From contig JAXMFT010000001.1 of the NCBI GenBank assembly GCA_046347635.1, positions 476,599 to 540,598 on the forward strand: a stretch of 64,000 nt of DNA, in the 5' to 3' direction. The first letter of the stretch is position 1; every line of letters starts with the position of its first letter. The position numbers and the translations under genes were made by a program. The DNA is from JAGVSZ01 sp019137045 (lineage in GTDB: Bacteria > Pseudomonadota > Gammaproteobacteria > Burkholderiales > SG8-39). This document shows positions 40,888 to 49,022 of this stretch, piece after piece. The notes beneath the pieces are model-generated. The model was not told where the DNA came from. It searched no databases and saw only the letters and a list, made by a program, of their open reading frames with translations.

Positions 40888-41269
40888 GGCAGATCTCCTG
40901 CAACGCTCCGGCCCCGACCAGGGACTCGAGCTCGCTCGCCGCAAACGCCAAGAGGTCGGCGGCGAGGGCCTGCAGCGCTTCCAGCTCCTCGCCGCTCACG
41001 TTTGCGCGCTCGTTCTTCGCAAAGCCGAAGATGAAGAACCACCGGTCGGCCCGGTTCGTCGCGACCAGCGTGCGCGCGCCGCCGCGCTTGCCTCGGCCGG
41101 GCAGCGCCACGCGCTTCTTCACCACGCCTCCTCCGCGGTCGGCGTCGATGAGGCCCTTGCGCGTCTCCGCCACGGCCTCGCAGAGCGTCGCGTCGGCGAG
41201 CCCCGTCCGGCGCGCCCAGCGGCTGAACTCGCGGGTCCTGAAGACTCGCGTTGCGGGCGAGTATATCAC
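40826..41269 (-). CDS. RelE/ParE-like toxin (PF06296 type)
   Basis: A frame of 147 codons whose core reads VFRTREFSRWARRTGLADATLCEAVAETRKGLIDADRGGGVVKKRVALPGRGKRGGARTLVATNRADRWFFIFGFAKNERANVSGEELEALQALAADLL. This is the pattern of toxins paired with XRE antitoxins such as the one encoded next. Such toxins are mRNA interferases. The start is uncertain: GTG at 41269 is in frame, but an extended -10 (TGATATACT) overlaps it and the natural start just before VFRTREF is ACG rather than ATG. A single T-to-C difference or error could explain this. Confidence 0.75.
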   Translation of the reverse strand: MIYSPATRVFRTREFSRWARRTGLADATLCEAVAETRKGLIDADRGGGVVKKRVALPGRGKRGGARTLVATNRADRWFFIFGFAKNERANVSGEELEALQALAADLLAFAASELESLVGAGALQEICHDRKSPAEEPDPGHGSRDRA

Positions 41270-41475
41270 TGAGTGCACCGGTTCGAGATGCGGTAAGCGG
41301 CGCAGCGGTGTCGGGCGTTCAGCTGGCCGGGCACGCGGCACGGGGTTCGCCGCCGCGGACTCGGCCAACGTGCACGCGAACTGCCACCCGCCCGTTGCAG
41401 TCTACGAGCGGCGCTGGCTCATGCGGTGAGCCTGGACTTTCCTCACACCTCATCGCGGTCCGCGCAGTCCCGATC

Positions 41476-41519
41476 GCAGGCACCGGAAGGCACTTTTCCT
41501 CGACCGGCGCAGCCGCGGG
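41476..41519 (+). repeat. Direct repeat, right copy, flanking a toxin-antitoxin-like cassette
   Basis: 44 bases matching 37997-38040 at 38 positions in the same orientation. It lies in a non-coding stretch (41270-41569) upstream of the MoxR gene, in which I see no other feature besides the toxin promoter at its left end. See the left copy for context. Confidence 0.6.
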
Positions 41520-41569
41520 GGCATACGCTCGCGCGTCGACCCCGTGATCCGCTTTCGAGGCGCGCGCCC

Positions 41570-42535
41570 ATGAACGCCCCCTCCTTCCCCGAGCTCTCCG
41601 CCCGCGACGCCCAGGCCCTGTTCGAGCGCGTCGCCGGGAACATCGAGCGGGTCATGCGCGGCCAGCACGAGACGGTGCGGCGGCTCCTCGCCGCCTTCGC
41701 CGCGGGCGGGCACGTGCTGCTGGAGGACGTGCCGGGCACCGGGAAGACGACGCTCGCGAAGGCGCTCGCCGCGTCGATCGGCGCGACGTTCACGCGCGTG
41801 CAGTTCACGCCCGACCTGCTGCCCGCGGACATCCTCGGCGTGTCGGTCTACAACCAGAAGGACCAGTCCTTCGAGTTCCGCCCGGGCCCGGTCTTCACGA
41901 ACATCCTGCTCGCCGACGAGATCAACCGCGCCTCGCCGCGCACGCAGTCGGCGCTGCTCGAGGTGATGGCCGAGCAGCAGGTGTCGGTCGAGGGCCGCAC
42001 GCGGCCGGTCGACGACCTCTTCTTCGTCATCGCCACGCAGAACCCGGTCGAGTTCCGCGGCACCTATCCGCTGCCCGAGGCGCAGATGGACCGCTTCGCG
42101 ATGTGCCTCTCGCTCGGCTACCTCGACGCCGACACCGAGGTCGCGGTGCTCGCCGCGCAGGATCTCGGGCACCCGCTCGCCGCCGTCGAGGCGGTGGCCT
42201 CGCGCGAGGATCTGCTCGCGCTGAAGCACCGCGCGCGCCGGGTGCGCATCGCCGAGGAGCTGCGCCACTACATCGTCGAGCTCGTCCGGCGCACGCGCGC
42301 CGCGCCGCAGGTCGCGCTCGGCTGCGGCCCGCGCGCCTCGCTCGCCCTCGAGCACACCGCCAAGGCGCTCGCGCTCTTCGAGGGGCGCGAGTTCGTGCTG
42401 CCCGACCACATCCAGGCGCTCGCGGTGCCGGTGCTCGCGCACCGCGTGGTGCTCGATCCGCAGGCGCGGTTCGCCGGGGCGAGCGGCGCGACCCTCGTCG
42501 CCGACATCGTCGGCGAGGTGCGGGTCCCCGCGTGA
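41570..42535 (+). CDS. MoxR-family AAA ATPase
   Basis: A 321-residue chaperone-like ATPase. Walker A is LLEDVPGTGKTTLAKALA (near 45), Walker B is ILLADEINRASPRTQSALLEVMAE, the sensor is FFVIATQNPVEFRGTYPLPEAQMDRF. C-terminal lid sequences (CGPRASLALEHTAKALALFEGREFVLPDHIQALAVPVLAHRVVL) are standard. MoxR proteins work with DUF58 and transglutaminase or VWA proteins, often encoded together, as here. Start ATG at 41570. The DUF58 gene begins 58 bases downstream. Confidence 0.93.
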   Translation: MNAPSFPELSARDAQALFERVAGNIERVMRGQHETVRRLLAAFAAGGHVLLEDVPGTGKTTLAKALAASIGATFTRVQFTPDLLPADILGVSVYNQKDQSFEFRPGPVFTNILLADEINRASPRTQSALLEVMAEQQVSVEGRTRPVDDLFFVIATQNPVEFRGTYPLPEAQMDRFAMCLSLGYLDADTEVAVLAAQDLGHPLAAVEAVASREDLLALKHRARRVRIAEELRHYIVELVRRTRAAPQVALGCGPRASLALEHTAKALALFEGREFVLPDHIQALAVPVLAHRVVLDPQARFAGASGATLVADIVGEVRVPA

Positions 42536-42593
42536 GCCCGCCGGGCCGCCCCAAGGGCGAACGCCCGAGCGCCCTTCGCGCGAGGGCAATCCT

Positions 42594-43919
42594 ATGAGGC
42601 GGGTCCTCTACCTCGCGCTGCGCGCGCTGAGCACGCTGCAGCACGCCCTGCGCGAGCGGCTCACCCCGGCCGGCTGGCTCGCCCTCGGCGCGGCCGCGGC
42701 CGCGGCAATCGTCGGCGTCGACACGACGCAGGCGATGAGCTACCAGGCCTTCACCTTCCTCGCCGCGCTGCTCGCCGTGGCGCTGCTCGCGGCGCCGTTC
42801 TTCCGCGCGCGGGTCGCCGTGCGGCGCGCGCTGCCCGCTACGCGACCGCCGGCGAGCGGCTGGAGTATCCGGTGACGGTCGAAACCTCGGCCGGCGCGCG
42901 CTCGTCGGCGTGACCGCGGTCGAGGCGCTCCGCGATCCGCGGCCCGCGTACGAGACCTGGCGCGACGCGCGCGAGCCGGGCGAAGCGCGCCGGAACGCGT
43001 TCGACCGCCACGCGGGCTACTACCGCTGGCGCTGGCTCGTCGAGCGGCGGACGCCGCGCGCGCCTTCCGAGGTCGCGTTGCCGGCGCTGGCGCCGGGCCG
43101 CGCGCAGACCGTGAAGCTCGCCCTCGAACCGCGCCGGCGCGGCCGGATCGAGCTCGCCGGCGTCACGCTCGCCCGCACCGATCCCCTCGGGCTGGTGAAA
43201 GGCCTCGTGCGCGCGGCGGCACCCGGGCACGTGACGGTGCTGCCGCGCCGCTACCGCCTGCCGCAGAATCGCCCTGCCCGGCGCGCGGCGCTACCAGCAG
43301 GGCGGCGTCACGTTCGCGACCTCGATCGGCGAGTCCGAGGAGTTCGTCGGCCTGCGCGACTACCGCCCGGGCGACCCGCTGCAGCAGGTGCACTGGGAAG
43401 AGCTTCGCGCGCACCGGGCGGCCGATCGGAAGGAGCACCAGGACGAGTTCTTCGAGCGCCACGCGCTCGTGCTCGACACGAGCACCGACCGGGGCGAGGA
43501 CGCCGCGTTCGAGGAGGCGGTCGCGCTCGCCGCGTCGTTCGTCTACGCGATCGACACGCAGGAGTGCCTGCTCGACCTCCTGTTCGTCGGGCGGGAGGTG
43601 CACGGCTACACGACCGGGCGCGGCCAGATGCGGGCCGAGCACCTGCTCGAGGTGCTGGCCGGCGTCGCGCCGAGCGCCCCCGCGGCGTTCGAGGCGCTCG
43701 CGAACCGGGTGCGCGGGCACCGGCACCGGCTGACGAGCTGCATCGTGGTGCTGCTCGAGTGGGACGCGGCGCGCCGCGCCTTCGTGGAGGGCCTGCGGGC
43801 GAGCGGGCTCGAGGTGCGGGCGCTCCTCGTCTGCGCGCGCGGCGCCCGCCGAGCCGCAGGCCGGGCTGCTTATGCTGCATCCCGGCGAGATGGAAGCGGG
43901 ACTGGCGAGGCTCGCATGA
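42594..43919 (+). pseudogene. DUF58-domain protein, interrupted by several single-base indels
   Basis: A membrane protein with two N-terminal helices (LALGAAAAAAIVGVDT; FLAALLAVALLAAPFF) followed by a DUF58 domain with SIGESEEFVGLRDYRPGDPLQQVHW and DEFFERHALVLDTS. The reading frame changes near 42838, 42898, 43265, 43397, 43428 and 43850. The expected family text appears in the correct place after each shift: RLEYPVTVET, then LPGARRYQQGGVTFATS; KSFARTGRPI between 43397 and 43428; and EPQAGLLMLHPGEMEAGLARLA at the end. The gene is probably intact in the organism. It ends overlapping the next start (ATGA). Confidence 0.75.
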
Positions 43920-45913
43920 ACCTGCCCCGCGGACTCCTCGGCGCGGGCCTCCTGTTCTGGGGCTCGCAGACGGACTACCTTCTCGTCGGTGCCGTCCTCG
44001 CCGCGCTCGTCGAAGCGCCGCGCTGGAGCACCGTGCGGTTCGAGCTGCGCCCCGCGGACCTCGCGCGCATTGCGGACCTCTGCACGCTGATCTTCATCGG
44101 GGTCGTCGTGGTGGTCGCGGCGAGCCGCGGGTTCCGCGACGGCCTGCTCGGGGCGCTGCAGTGGCTGCCCGCGGTGCTCGCGCCGATCGTGCTCGCGCAG
44201 CTCGCGTCGAGCGCCGGCCGGATCCCGCTGAGCGCGCTGTTCCAGGTCGTCCGGCGCCGCAAGCGCCGCGATCCATCGGCCGCGGATCCGCTGGTCGACC
44301 TGAGCGGCGTCTATCTCGCGGTGTGCGCGATCGCCGCGGGCGTCGCGAACCTGCGCGAGCCGAGCTATTACGCCGGCACCGTCCTCCTCGCGTCGTGGGC
44401 GCTGCTCGCCGCGCGGCCCGCGCACGCGCGACTCGGCGCGTGGCTCGGCGCCCTCGCCCTCGCGGCGGCCGCCGGCTACGTCGGACAGGCCGGGCTCGGG
44501 CAGCTGCAGGCTTCGCTCGAGGACTGGGCGGCGGAGTGGAACCTGCGCGGCATGGACGCCGACCCGTACCGCAGCTCGACCGACATCGGCTCGATCGGGC
44601 GGCTGAAGACGCTGGACACGATCGTTCTGCGCGTCTACGCGGACCCGCAGGCCGCGGCGAAGCTCAAGCTCCTCCACCGCGCGAGCTTCACGACCTACGC
44701 CGGCACGACGTGGCACGCCCGCAAGGCGCCGATGGCGCCGGTCGCCGCGCAGCCCGACGGTGCGACGTGGGTGCTGGCGGACGGGACGCCGGACTCGAGC
44801 GTGCGGATCGTCACGCGACTCGAGAACGGCAAGGCGCTGCTCGCCCTGCCGGGGGACACGGTGCGCATCGCCGAGTTGAATGCGACCGAGGTCAAGCGCA
44901 ATGCGCTCGGCGCGGTCCAAGCCGACGTGGGCGGCGACTGGGCGCGGTACGTCGCGGTGCGTAGCGACGGGTTCGTCGGGGGAGCGCCGCCGGGCGAGGA
45001 GGACGTGACGCTGCCTGCGGCGGAGCGCGCAGCGATCGAGGCGCTCGCGGCCGAGCTCGAGCTGCGCGGCGTGCCCGCGGGCGAGGCGGTCCGCCGAGTG
45101 GCGCGGCACTTCGGCGCGTTCTCGTACTCGACCTACCGGGAGGCGTCGGCGCCGCGAGGCACTACGGCGCTCGCGGACTTCCTCCAGCGCTCGAAGAGCG
45201 GGCACTGCGAGTACTTCGCCGCGGCGACGACGCTGCTGCTACGCGCCGGCGGGATTCCGGCGCGGTACTCGACCGGCTTCGCGATGCTCGAGTACAGCGA
45301 ACTCGAAGGTGCGTATGTCGTGCGCGCCCGCCACGCGCACGCGTGGACGCGCGTGTGGGTGGGCGATCGCTGGGTCGACGTGGACACCACGCCGCCGATC
45401 TGGTTTGCCGAGGAAGCGCGCCTTGCGCCGGCGTGGCAGAAGCTCGCGGATTTCTTTCGATGGGCGAGCTATCGGTGGGCGCAGCGGACGGGGTTCGAGG
45501 CGGGCGAGGGCTGGTTGGGACTGCTCGGCGTGCTCATCGCGGTGCTCGGGTGGCGGATCGTGCGCGGGAAGCGGGCGCGTCGCCCCAGCGCGCATCAGAC
45601 GACGTCCGCCGAGCGCACGATCCCAGGACTAGACTCCGAGTTCTATGACGTCGAGCACGCGCTAGCACGCCGGGGGATCTCGCGCACAGCTGGTGAAACG
45701 CTTACTGCATGGTCCTCGCGAGCGTTAGCTACGATGGATGAGCTGAGCCGAAAACAATTCGAACATACTCTTCAGCTGCACCTGCGGTATCGCTTCGATC
45801 CTGCAGATCTGCCTGCTGACGATCGCGAAACGCTGCGCTATCTCGTTCGCTCGCTTACCAGCCATTTGACCGTCGAGCGCCCGACCAACAAAAGGTCAAG
45901 ACACTTGCCTTAG
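43916..45913 (+). CDS. Transglutaminase-like protein with N-terminal membrane domain (TgpA-like)
   Basis: A 665-residue protein. Several membrane helices occupy residues 1-190, a periplasmic part follows, and the transglutaminase core at about 410-510 has the triad: Cys in SGHCEYFAAATTLLLRAGGIPAR, His in ARHAHAWTRVWVG and Asp in RWVDVDTTPP. A helix near 540-560 (LLGVLIAVLGWRIV) and a C-terminal DUF4129-like tail complete the TgpA layout. It is the third gene of MoxR-DUF58-transglutaminase. Composition changes sharply inside the tail: 45121-45180 has 43/60 G+C, 45721-45780 only 28/60. Confidence 0.88.
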   Translation: MNLPRGLLGAGLLFWGSQTDYLLVGAVLAALVEAPRWSTVRFELRPADLARIADLCTLIFIGVVVVVAASRGFRDGLLGALQWLPAVLAPIVLAQLASSAGRIPLSALFQVVRRRKRRDPSAADPLVDLSGVYLAVCAIAAGVANLREPSYYAGTVLLASWALLAARPAHARLGAWLGALALAAAAGYVGQAGLGQLQASLEDWAAEWNLRGMDADPYRSSTDIGSIGRLKTLDTIVLRVYADPQAAAKLKLLHRASFTTYAGTTWHARKAPMAPVAAQPDGATWVLADGTPDSSVRIVTRLENGKALLALPGDTVRIAELNATEVKRNALGAVQADVGGDWARYVAVRSDGFVGGAPPGEEDVTLPAAERAAIEALAAELELRGVPAGEAVRRVARHFGAFSYSTYREASAPRGTTALADFLQRSKSGHCEYFAAATTLLLRAGGIPARYSTGFAMLEYSELEGAYVVRARHAHAWTRVWVGDRWVDVDTTPPIWFAEEARLAPAWQKLADFFRWASYRWAQRTGFEAGEGWLGLLGVLIAVLGWRIVRGKRARRPSAHQTTSAERTIPGLDSEFYDVEHALARRGISRTAGETLTAWSSRALATMDELSRKQFEHTLQLHLRYRFDPADLPADDRETLRYLVRSLTSHLTVERPTNKRSRHLP

Positions 45914-46070
45914 TCACATTGAGGTCCAACCCTTTTCCTATTCCGCTGCAACGGTTACGGCTTCTTCGAGAACAAGGGGATAGGGTCGCAAACGTGGCGG
46001 CGACGGTTCGGCAGGGGATGCTGAGGTGTGACGAGACGCTAGTCGACGACGGGATCGCGAGTTGCCCGCA

Positions 46071-47507
46071 TCACGCCGCCCTGACGTATCTATGGTACGC
46101 GCTACTGGGCTCAACCTCTCGCTTCGCGCGAGTGAGCGTTACGTATAACAGCCGCACCTCTGCTGGGTCGATCACTTCTTGGCCAAGCGCGTCGTACTTC
46201 GGGCCAAAAAAGTCGTCCGCCATCTTTACCGTTTCCCACTCGAGTCCCTTGGATTTATGCGCCGTAGAAATCACTAAGTCCGCGTTTTCCTGCTGCGCTA
46301 CGGTCTTTTCCAAGGCCTGGATAAGGCCATGGACACCGAAACTCTGGACGATCCTCACTAGGCTCCGCAGCTCCTCTCCCTCTGGGGTCTCTGAGAATTT
46401 CTCCACGTCACGCCAATTGCTGAATCCATACAACTCTGGCACGTCGCATGGCTGACCCCGCTGGAGGTTCGCGACGCCCTGAAGTAACCGGATGAGTTCA
46501 CCAGGTCCTCCTACCAGATAGGGCTGCCCCCCTTGCTGCAGATGCTGTAGCACCACTGCCATTACCGTGGCGTTCGTTCGGCACAGGACTGCATGAGGTT
46601 TCGCGCAGTTCGTGAGCTTGCTGGCCAGGCTCGGATTTCCACGAACCCGCTCCTGCTCGTCCAGCAAGGAGAGCAGTTGGTTCGCCCCGTCAGCGATGGC
46701 GTCCCCGAATCGAAATGACTGCGTAAGCGAGGTCACGCCAGGAGTCGAGATCTGTTGCATGGCGTTGATCGCGCCCCGCCATTCATACAGTTGCTGGTGG
46801 CGATCACCCACGAAGACAATCTGCGATTGTTGCTTTCTCAGGACATGGAGCACCGCGCCGTTCGAATCCTGGGCCTCATCGAGGAGGATATAGTCGTACT
46901 GGAGCCGGGGTTCGCTCAGAGCCCACCACTTCAAGTAGCCGTCGTGTCCGAGCGGCGTCGGGTCCGCTGGGTCGATCATTCTTGACCAAAGCTTCGTGGC
47001 AAATATCGTGACGAATGACTTAAACGCGATGATCTGCTCGGGGCTGAGAAGTGCGAAGAAGGCGCGGCTCTGGACATGATCTGTAGAAATTTCTGCGTCG
47101 CCGCTTTGGCAGAACTTCTTGACCGTCTCGGCGATCATGAAGCCTTGCGACCGCTCCATCAGGACGAGCTCACTGGTGAGATGGAGTCTGCGAAGACCGA
47201 ACGTACGCGCAATCCCGTTACCGTTCATCTTTCCGGCGAGCTTATCCGGCACCTTCCGAAAGCCTGCGGGCATTCCTTGAAACGCGACGCTGTGCGTTGT
47301 TTGGCAGCGGACACTGAACGGAAACCGCTTCTTTGCGTCTTCGGCCACGGACTTATTGAAAGCCAGATAGATTCCCTTTCGTGTGGTGCTCTTTCCGATC
47401 AATTCGAGCGTCGTAGTTTTCCCAGTGCCTGCGAACGCGTTGATCTTCAGACTTTGGCCCGTCTTGAAGAGATCAACGGCCGCACATTGCTCAGGTGTAG
47501 GATCCAT
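46071..47507 (-). CDS. SF1 (UvrD/Rep-like, Fbh1-like) DNA helicase
   Basis: A 478-residue helicase with all main motifs: INAFAGTGKTTTLELIG (I, residue 22), LAFNKSVAEDAKKRF (Ia), YDYILLDEAQDSNGAVLHVL (II), IVFVGDRHQQLYEWRGAINAM (III), LTQSFRFGDAIA (IV), VISTAHKSKGLEWETV (V) and VRLLYVTLTRAKREV (VI). The short form without the large UvrD insertions is closest to Fbh1-like helicases. It stands alone, divergent from the Cas4-like operon. G+C is low (46981-47040 is 28/60), so it is probably acquired. A role in phage defence or DNA repair is inference from its neighbours. Confidence 0.9.
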   Translation of the reverse strand: MDPTPEQCAAVDLFKTGQSLKINAFAGTGKTTTLELIGKSTTRKGIYLAFNKSVAEDAKKRFPFSVRCQTTHSVAFQGMPAGFRKVPDKLAGKMNGNGIARTFGLRRLHLTSELVLMERSQGFMIAETVKKFCQSGDAEISTDHVQSRAFFALLSPEQIIAFKSFVTIFATKLWSRMIDPADPTPLGHDGYLKWWALSEPRLQYDYILLDEAQDSNGAVLHVLRKQQSQIVFVGDRHQQLYEWRGAINAMQQISTPGVTSLTQSFRFGDAIADGANQLLSLLDEQERVRGNPSLASKLTNCAKPHAVLCRTNATVMAVVLQHLQQGGQPYLVGGPGELIRLLQGVANLQRGQPCDVPELYGFSNWRDVEKFSETPEGEELRSLVRIVQSFGVHGLIQALEKTVAQQENADLVISTAHKSKGLEWETVKMADDFFGPKYDALGQEVIDPAEVRLLYVTLTRAKREVEPSSAYHRYVRAA

Positions 47508-47943
47508 GAGGGTTCTATAGATATCGGCTCCCTGCGATGTGACGAGCCTACCGGCAGGCTCTGCTTGTCACCGTTGCGCACTTCCCTAAGCAGCAACGCG
47601 CACGTTCTCGCGTGTGCAGAAAGTCACGTCGTTCCCTCCCCTTGATTGCAAGTAAGCGGAACAATGCCAACGCGGGCCGGAGCGCTCACGTGAGCACGCT
47701 CTCGCGAGAGAGCCCATCGCGCCTCCCGTTTTGGGTTACCCACAGACGACTCAGAAGCCTCACGGTCGAGGATCGCCGCTGCGGTGAAGCCTGGCTTCGC
47801 TGAAGACGCACCGTGGCGATAGTGTGCGAATTGGCACACCTTCCCTCGAACTCAGTGCGCGGCTAACCCTCGCTCGTTAGGCAATACCGGCGCGCTCGCG
47901 CACGAGCGTTGACCGCTGTCTCGGGGAGTCCATACAGTCCCCG
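47508..47943. promoter_or_regulatory. Divergent, palindrome-rich control region of the defence island
   Basis: 436 bases between the SF1 helicase and the Cas4-like operon; I see no gene here. It contains GCTCACGTGAGC (47684-47695) and CTCTCGCGAGAG (47699-47710), both perfect palindromes with centres 15 bases apart; GTGTGC-GAATTG-GCACAC (47822-47839); and CTAAC/GTTAG arms at 47863-47880. These could be operators for one or more dimeric regulators controlling both units. Confidence 0.5.
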
Positions 47944-49022
47944 GTGCAGAGCGACCATCCTGGACAGCACAGCCCCGTGGCCAACCGAGACACCCGCCGC
48001 CGATTCGAGCAGTGGGCACACAATCCCGAGTGCCAGGCGAACGCCATCTCCGCCATTCTTGGCGTCTCGATGGTGGACGTCGCCGCGCGGGAAGGACTGC
48101 CAGCGAGCATGGGGCAGTCGCCCTTCGCCCTTCAGCGTGGCCAGCGGTTTGAGCGGCAGCTCTTTCGCGATGACGCGAAAGTGCTCAGAGCCGAGCTGGA
48201 AAAGGCGGGCGTACTCCCGACCGGGTCGAGCGGCCTGGCCGACTTCCGCATGCGTCAGGCGGGCGGGCCCTGCGCGAATCTCGATGACGCCCGCCGGCGC
48301 ACGCTCGATCTACTCGCAGACCTGGCGAAGAACGGCGCCGGAAACGAGACCCCCACCCTGGCGGCAGGCGCGACGATCTGCGTGCCGGGCCGGGCCATGC
48401 TCCCCGAAGCGATCCTCGTCTTGGACGCGCTCGTCATTCGCGCGACCGACAAGCTCGCGGAGCTGGTCGTGGGCGAGATCAAGACCTATCCCGACCGAGG
48501 GGTTACACCGATCGCACCGAGCTCGCCGGCGCGCGCGCCCAGTCGGGCATTTACGTCCACGGCCTGAGGGAGCTCCTGCGCGAGCACGGTTGGGCGGATC
48601 GTGTCCGGGTCGCCGTGCGAGGGTTCCTCGTGCTCACGAAGCCGGGATCGAATCGCGCCTCCGTGCGGGCACGCGAAGACCTGGAGTACCAGGCGGCACG
48701 GGCTGAACGCGGGCTCGAGAAGTTGCGCGAGGCAGCAGCGCAGATGGCGCCGAACGGGGAGCCACCGGCAGACCCGATCGGAGCCGTCCTCCAGTCTCCG
48801 ACGCATTACGAGGAGGCGTGCATCCGCTTCTGCGATCGGGCGGCCGGCTGCCACGCCCGCGCCCTCGCAGCCGGCGATCCCGCGGTCCTTGGCGACGACG
48901 TTGCACGCCTGCTCGGCAACACCTCGCTCGGCCGGGTCTGCGAGCTCTTCCACGGCAAGCCCCCGCGCACCCATGCGGAGCGCGAACTCGTCGCCCTTGC
49001 GGGCATCGGGGGCGCGCGGTGA
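47944..49022 (+). CDS. Cas4/RecB-like Fe-S nuclease, first gene of a three-gene operon (apparent frameshift near 48498)
   Basis: About 359 residues once a one-base deletion in a G-run near 48498 is allowed for. The catalytic core is ILVLDALVIRATDKLAELVVGEIKTYPDRG followed, after the shift, by RTELAGARAQSGIYVHGLRELL: Asp, Glu-x-Lys and Gln, the RecB/Cas4 order. One Cys (HNPECQANA) near the N-terminus and EACIRFCDRAAGCHARAL near the C-terminus (C-x3-C-x5-C) could bind a 4Fe-4S cluster, as in Cas4 and AddB. The start is GTG 47944 or 47980. Its stop overlaps the next gene (GTGA). Cleaves DNA, probably with the downstream helicase; phage defence is inferred. Confidence 0.75.

Noticed and set aside
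47624..47839. Small ORFs of 63-71 residues on both strands
   Set aside because: They overlap each other and the palindromes, have no ribosome binding sites and no recognisable product.
47861..47882. GTTAGGC with a nearby GGCTAAC, resembling an integron attC core
   Set aside because: The two cores are only about 8 bases apart, far too close for an attC site. The left arm breaks the RYYYAAC rule and no integrase or cassette array is present.
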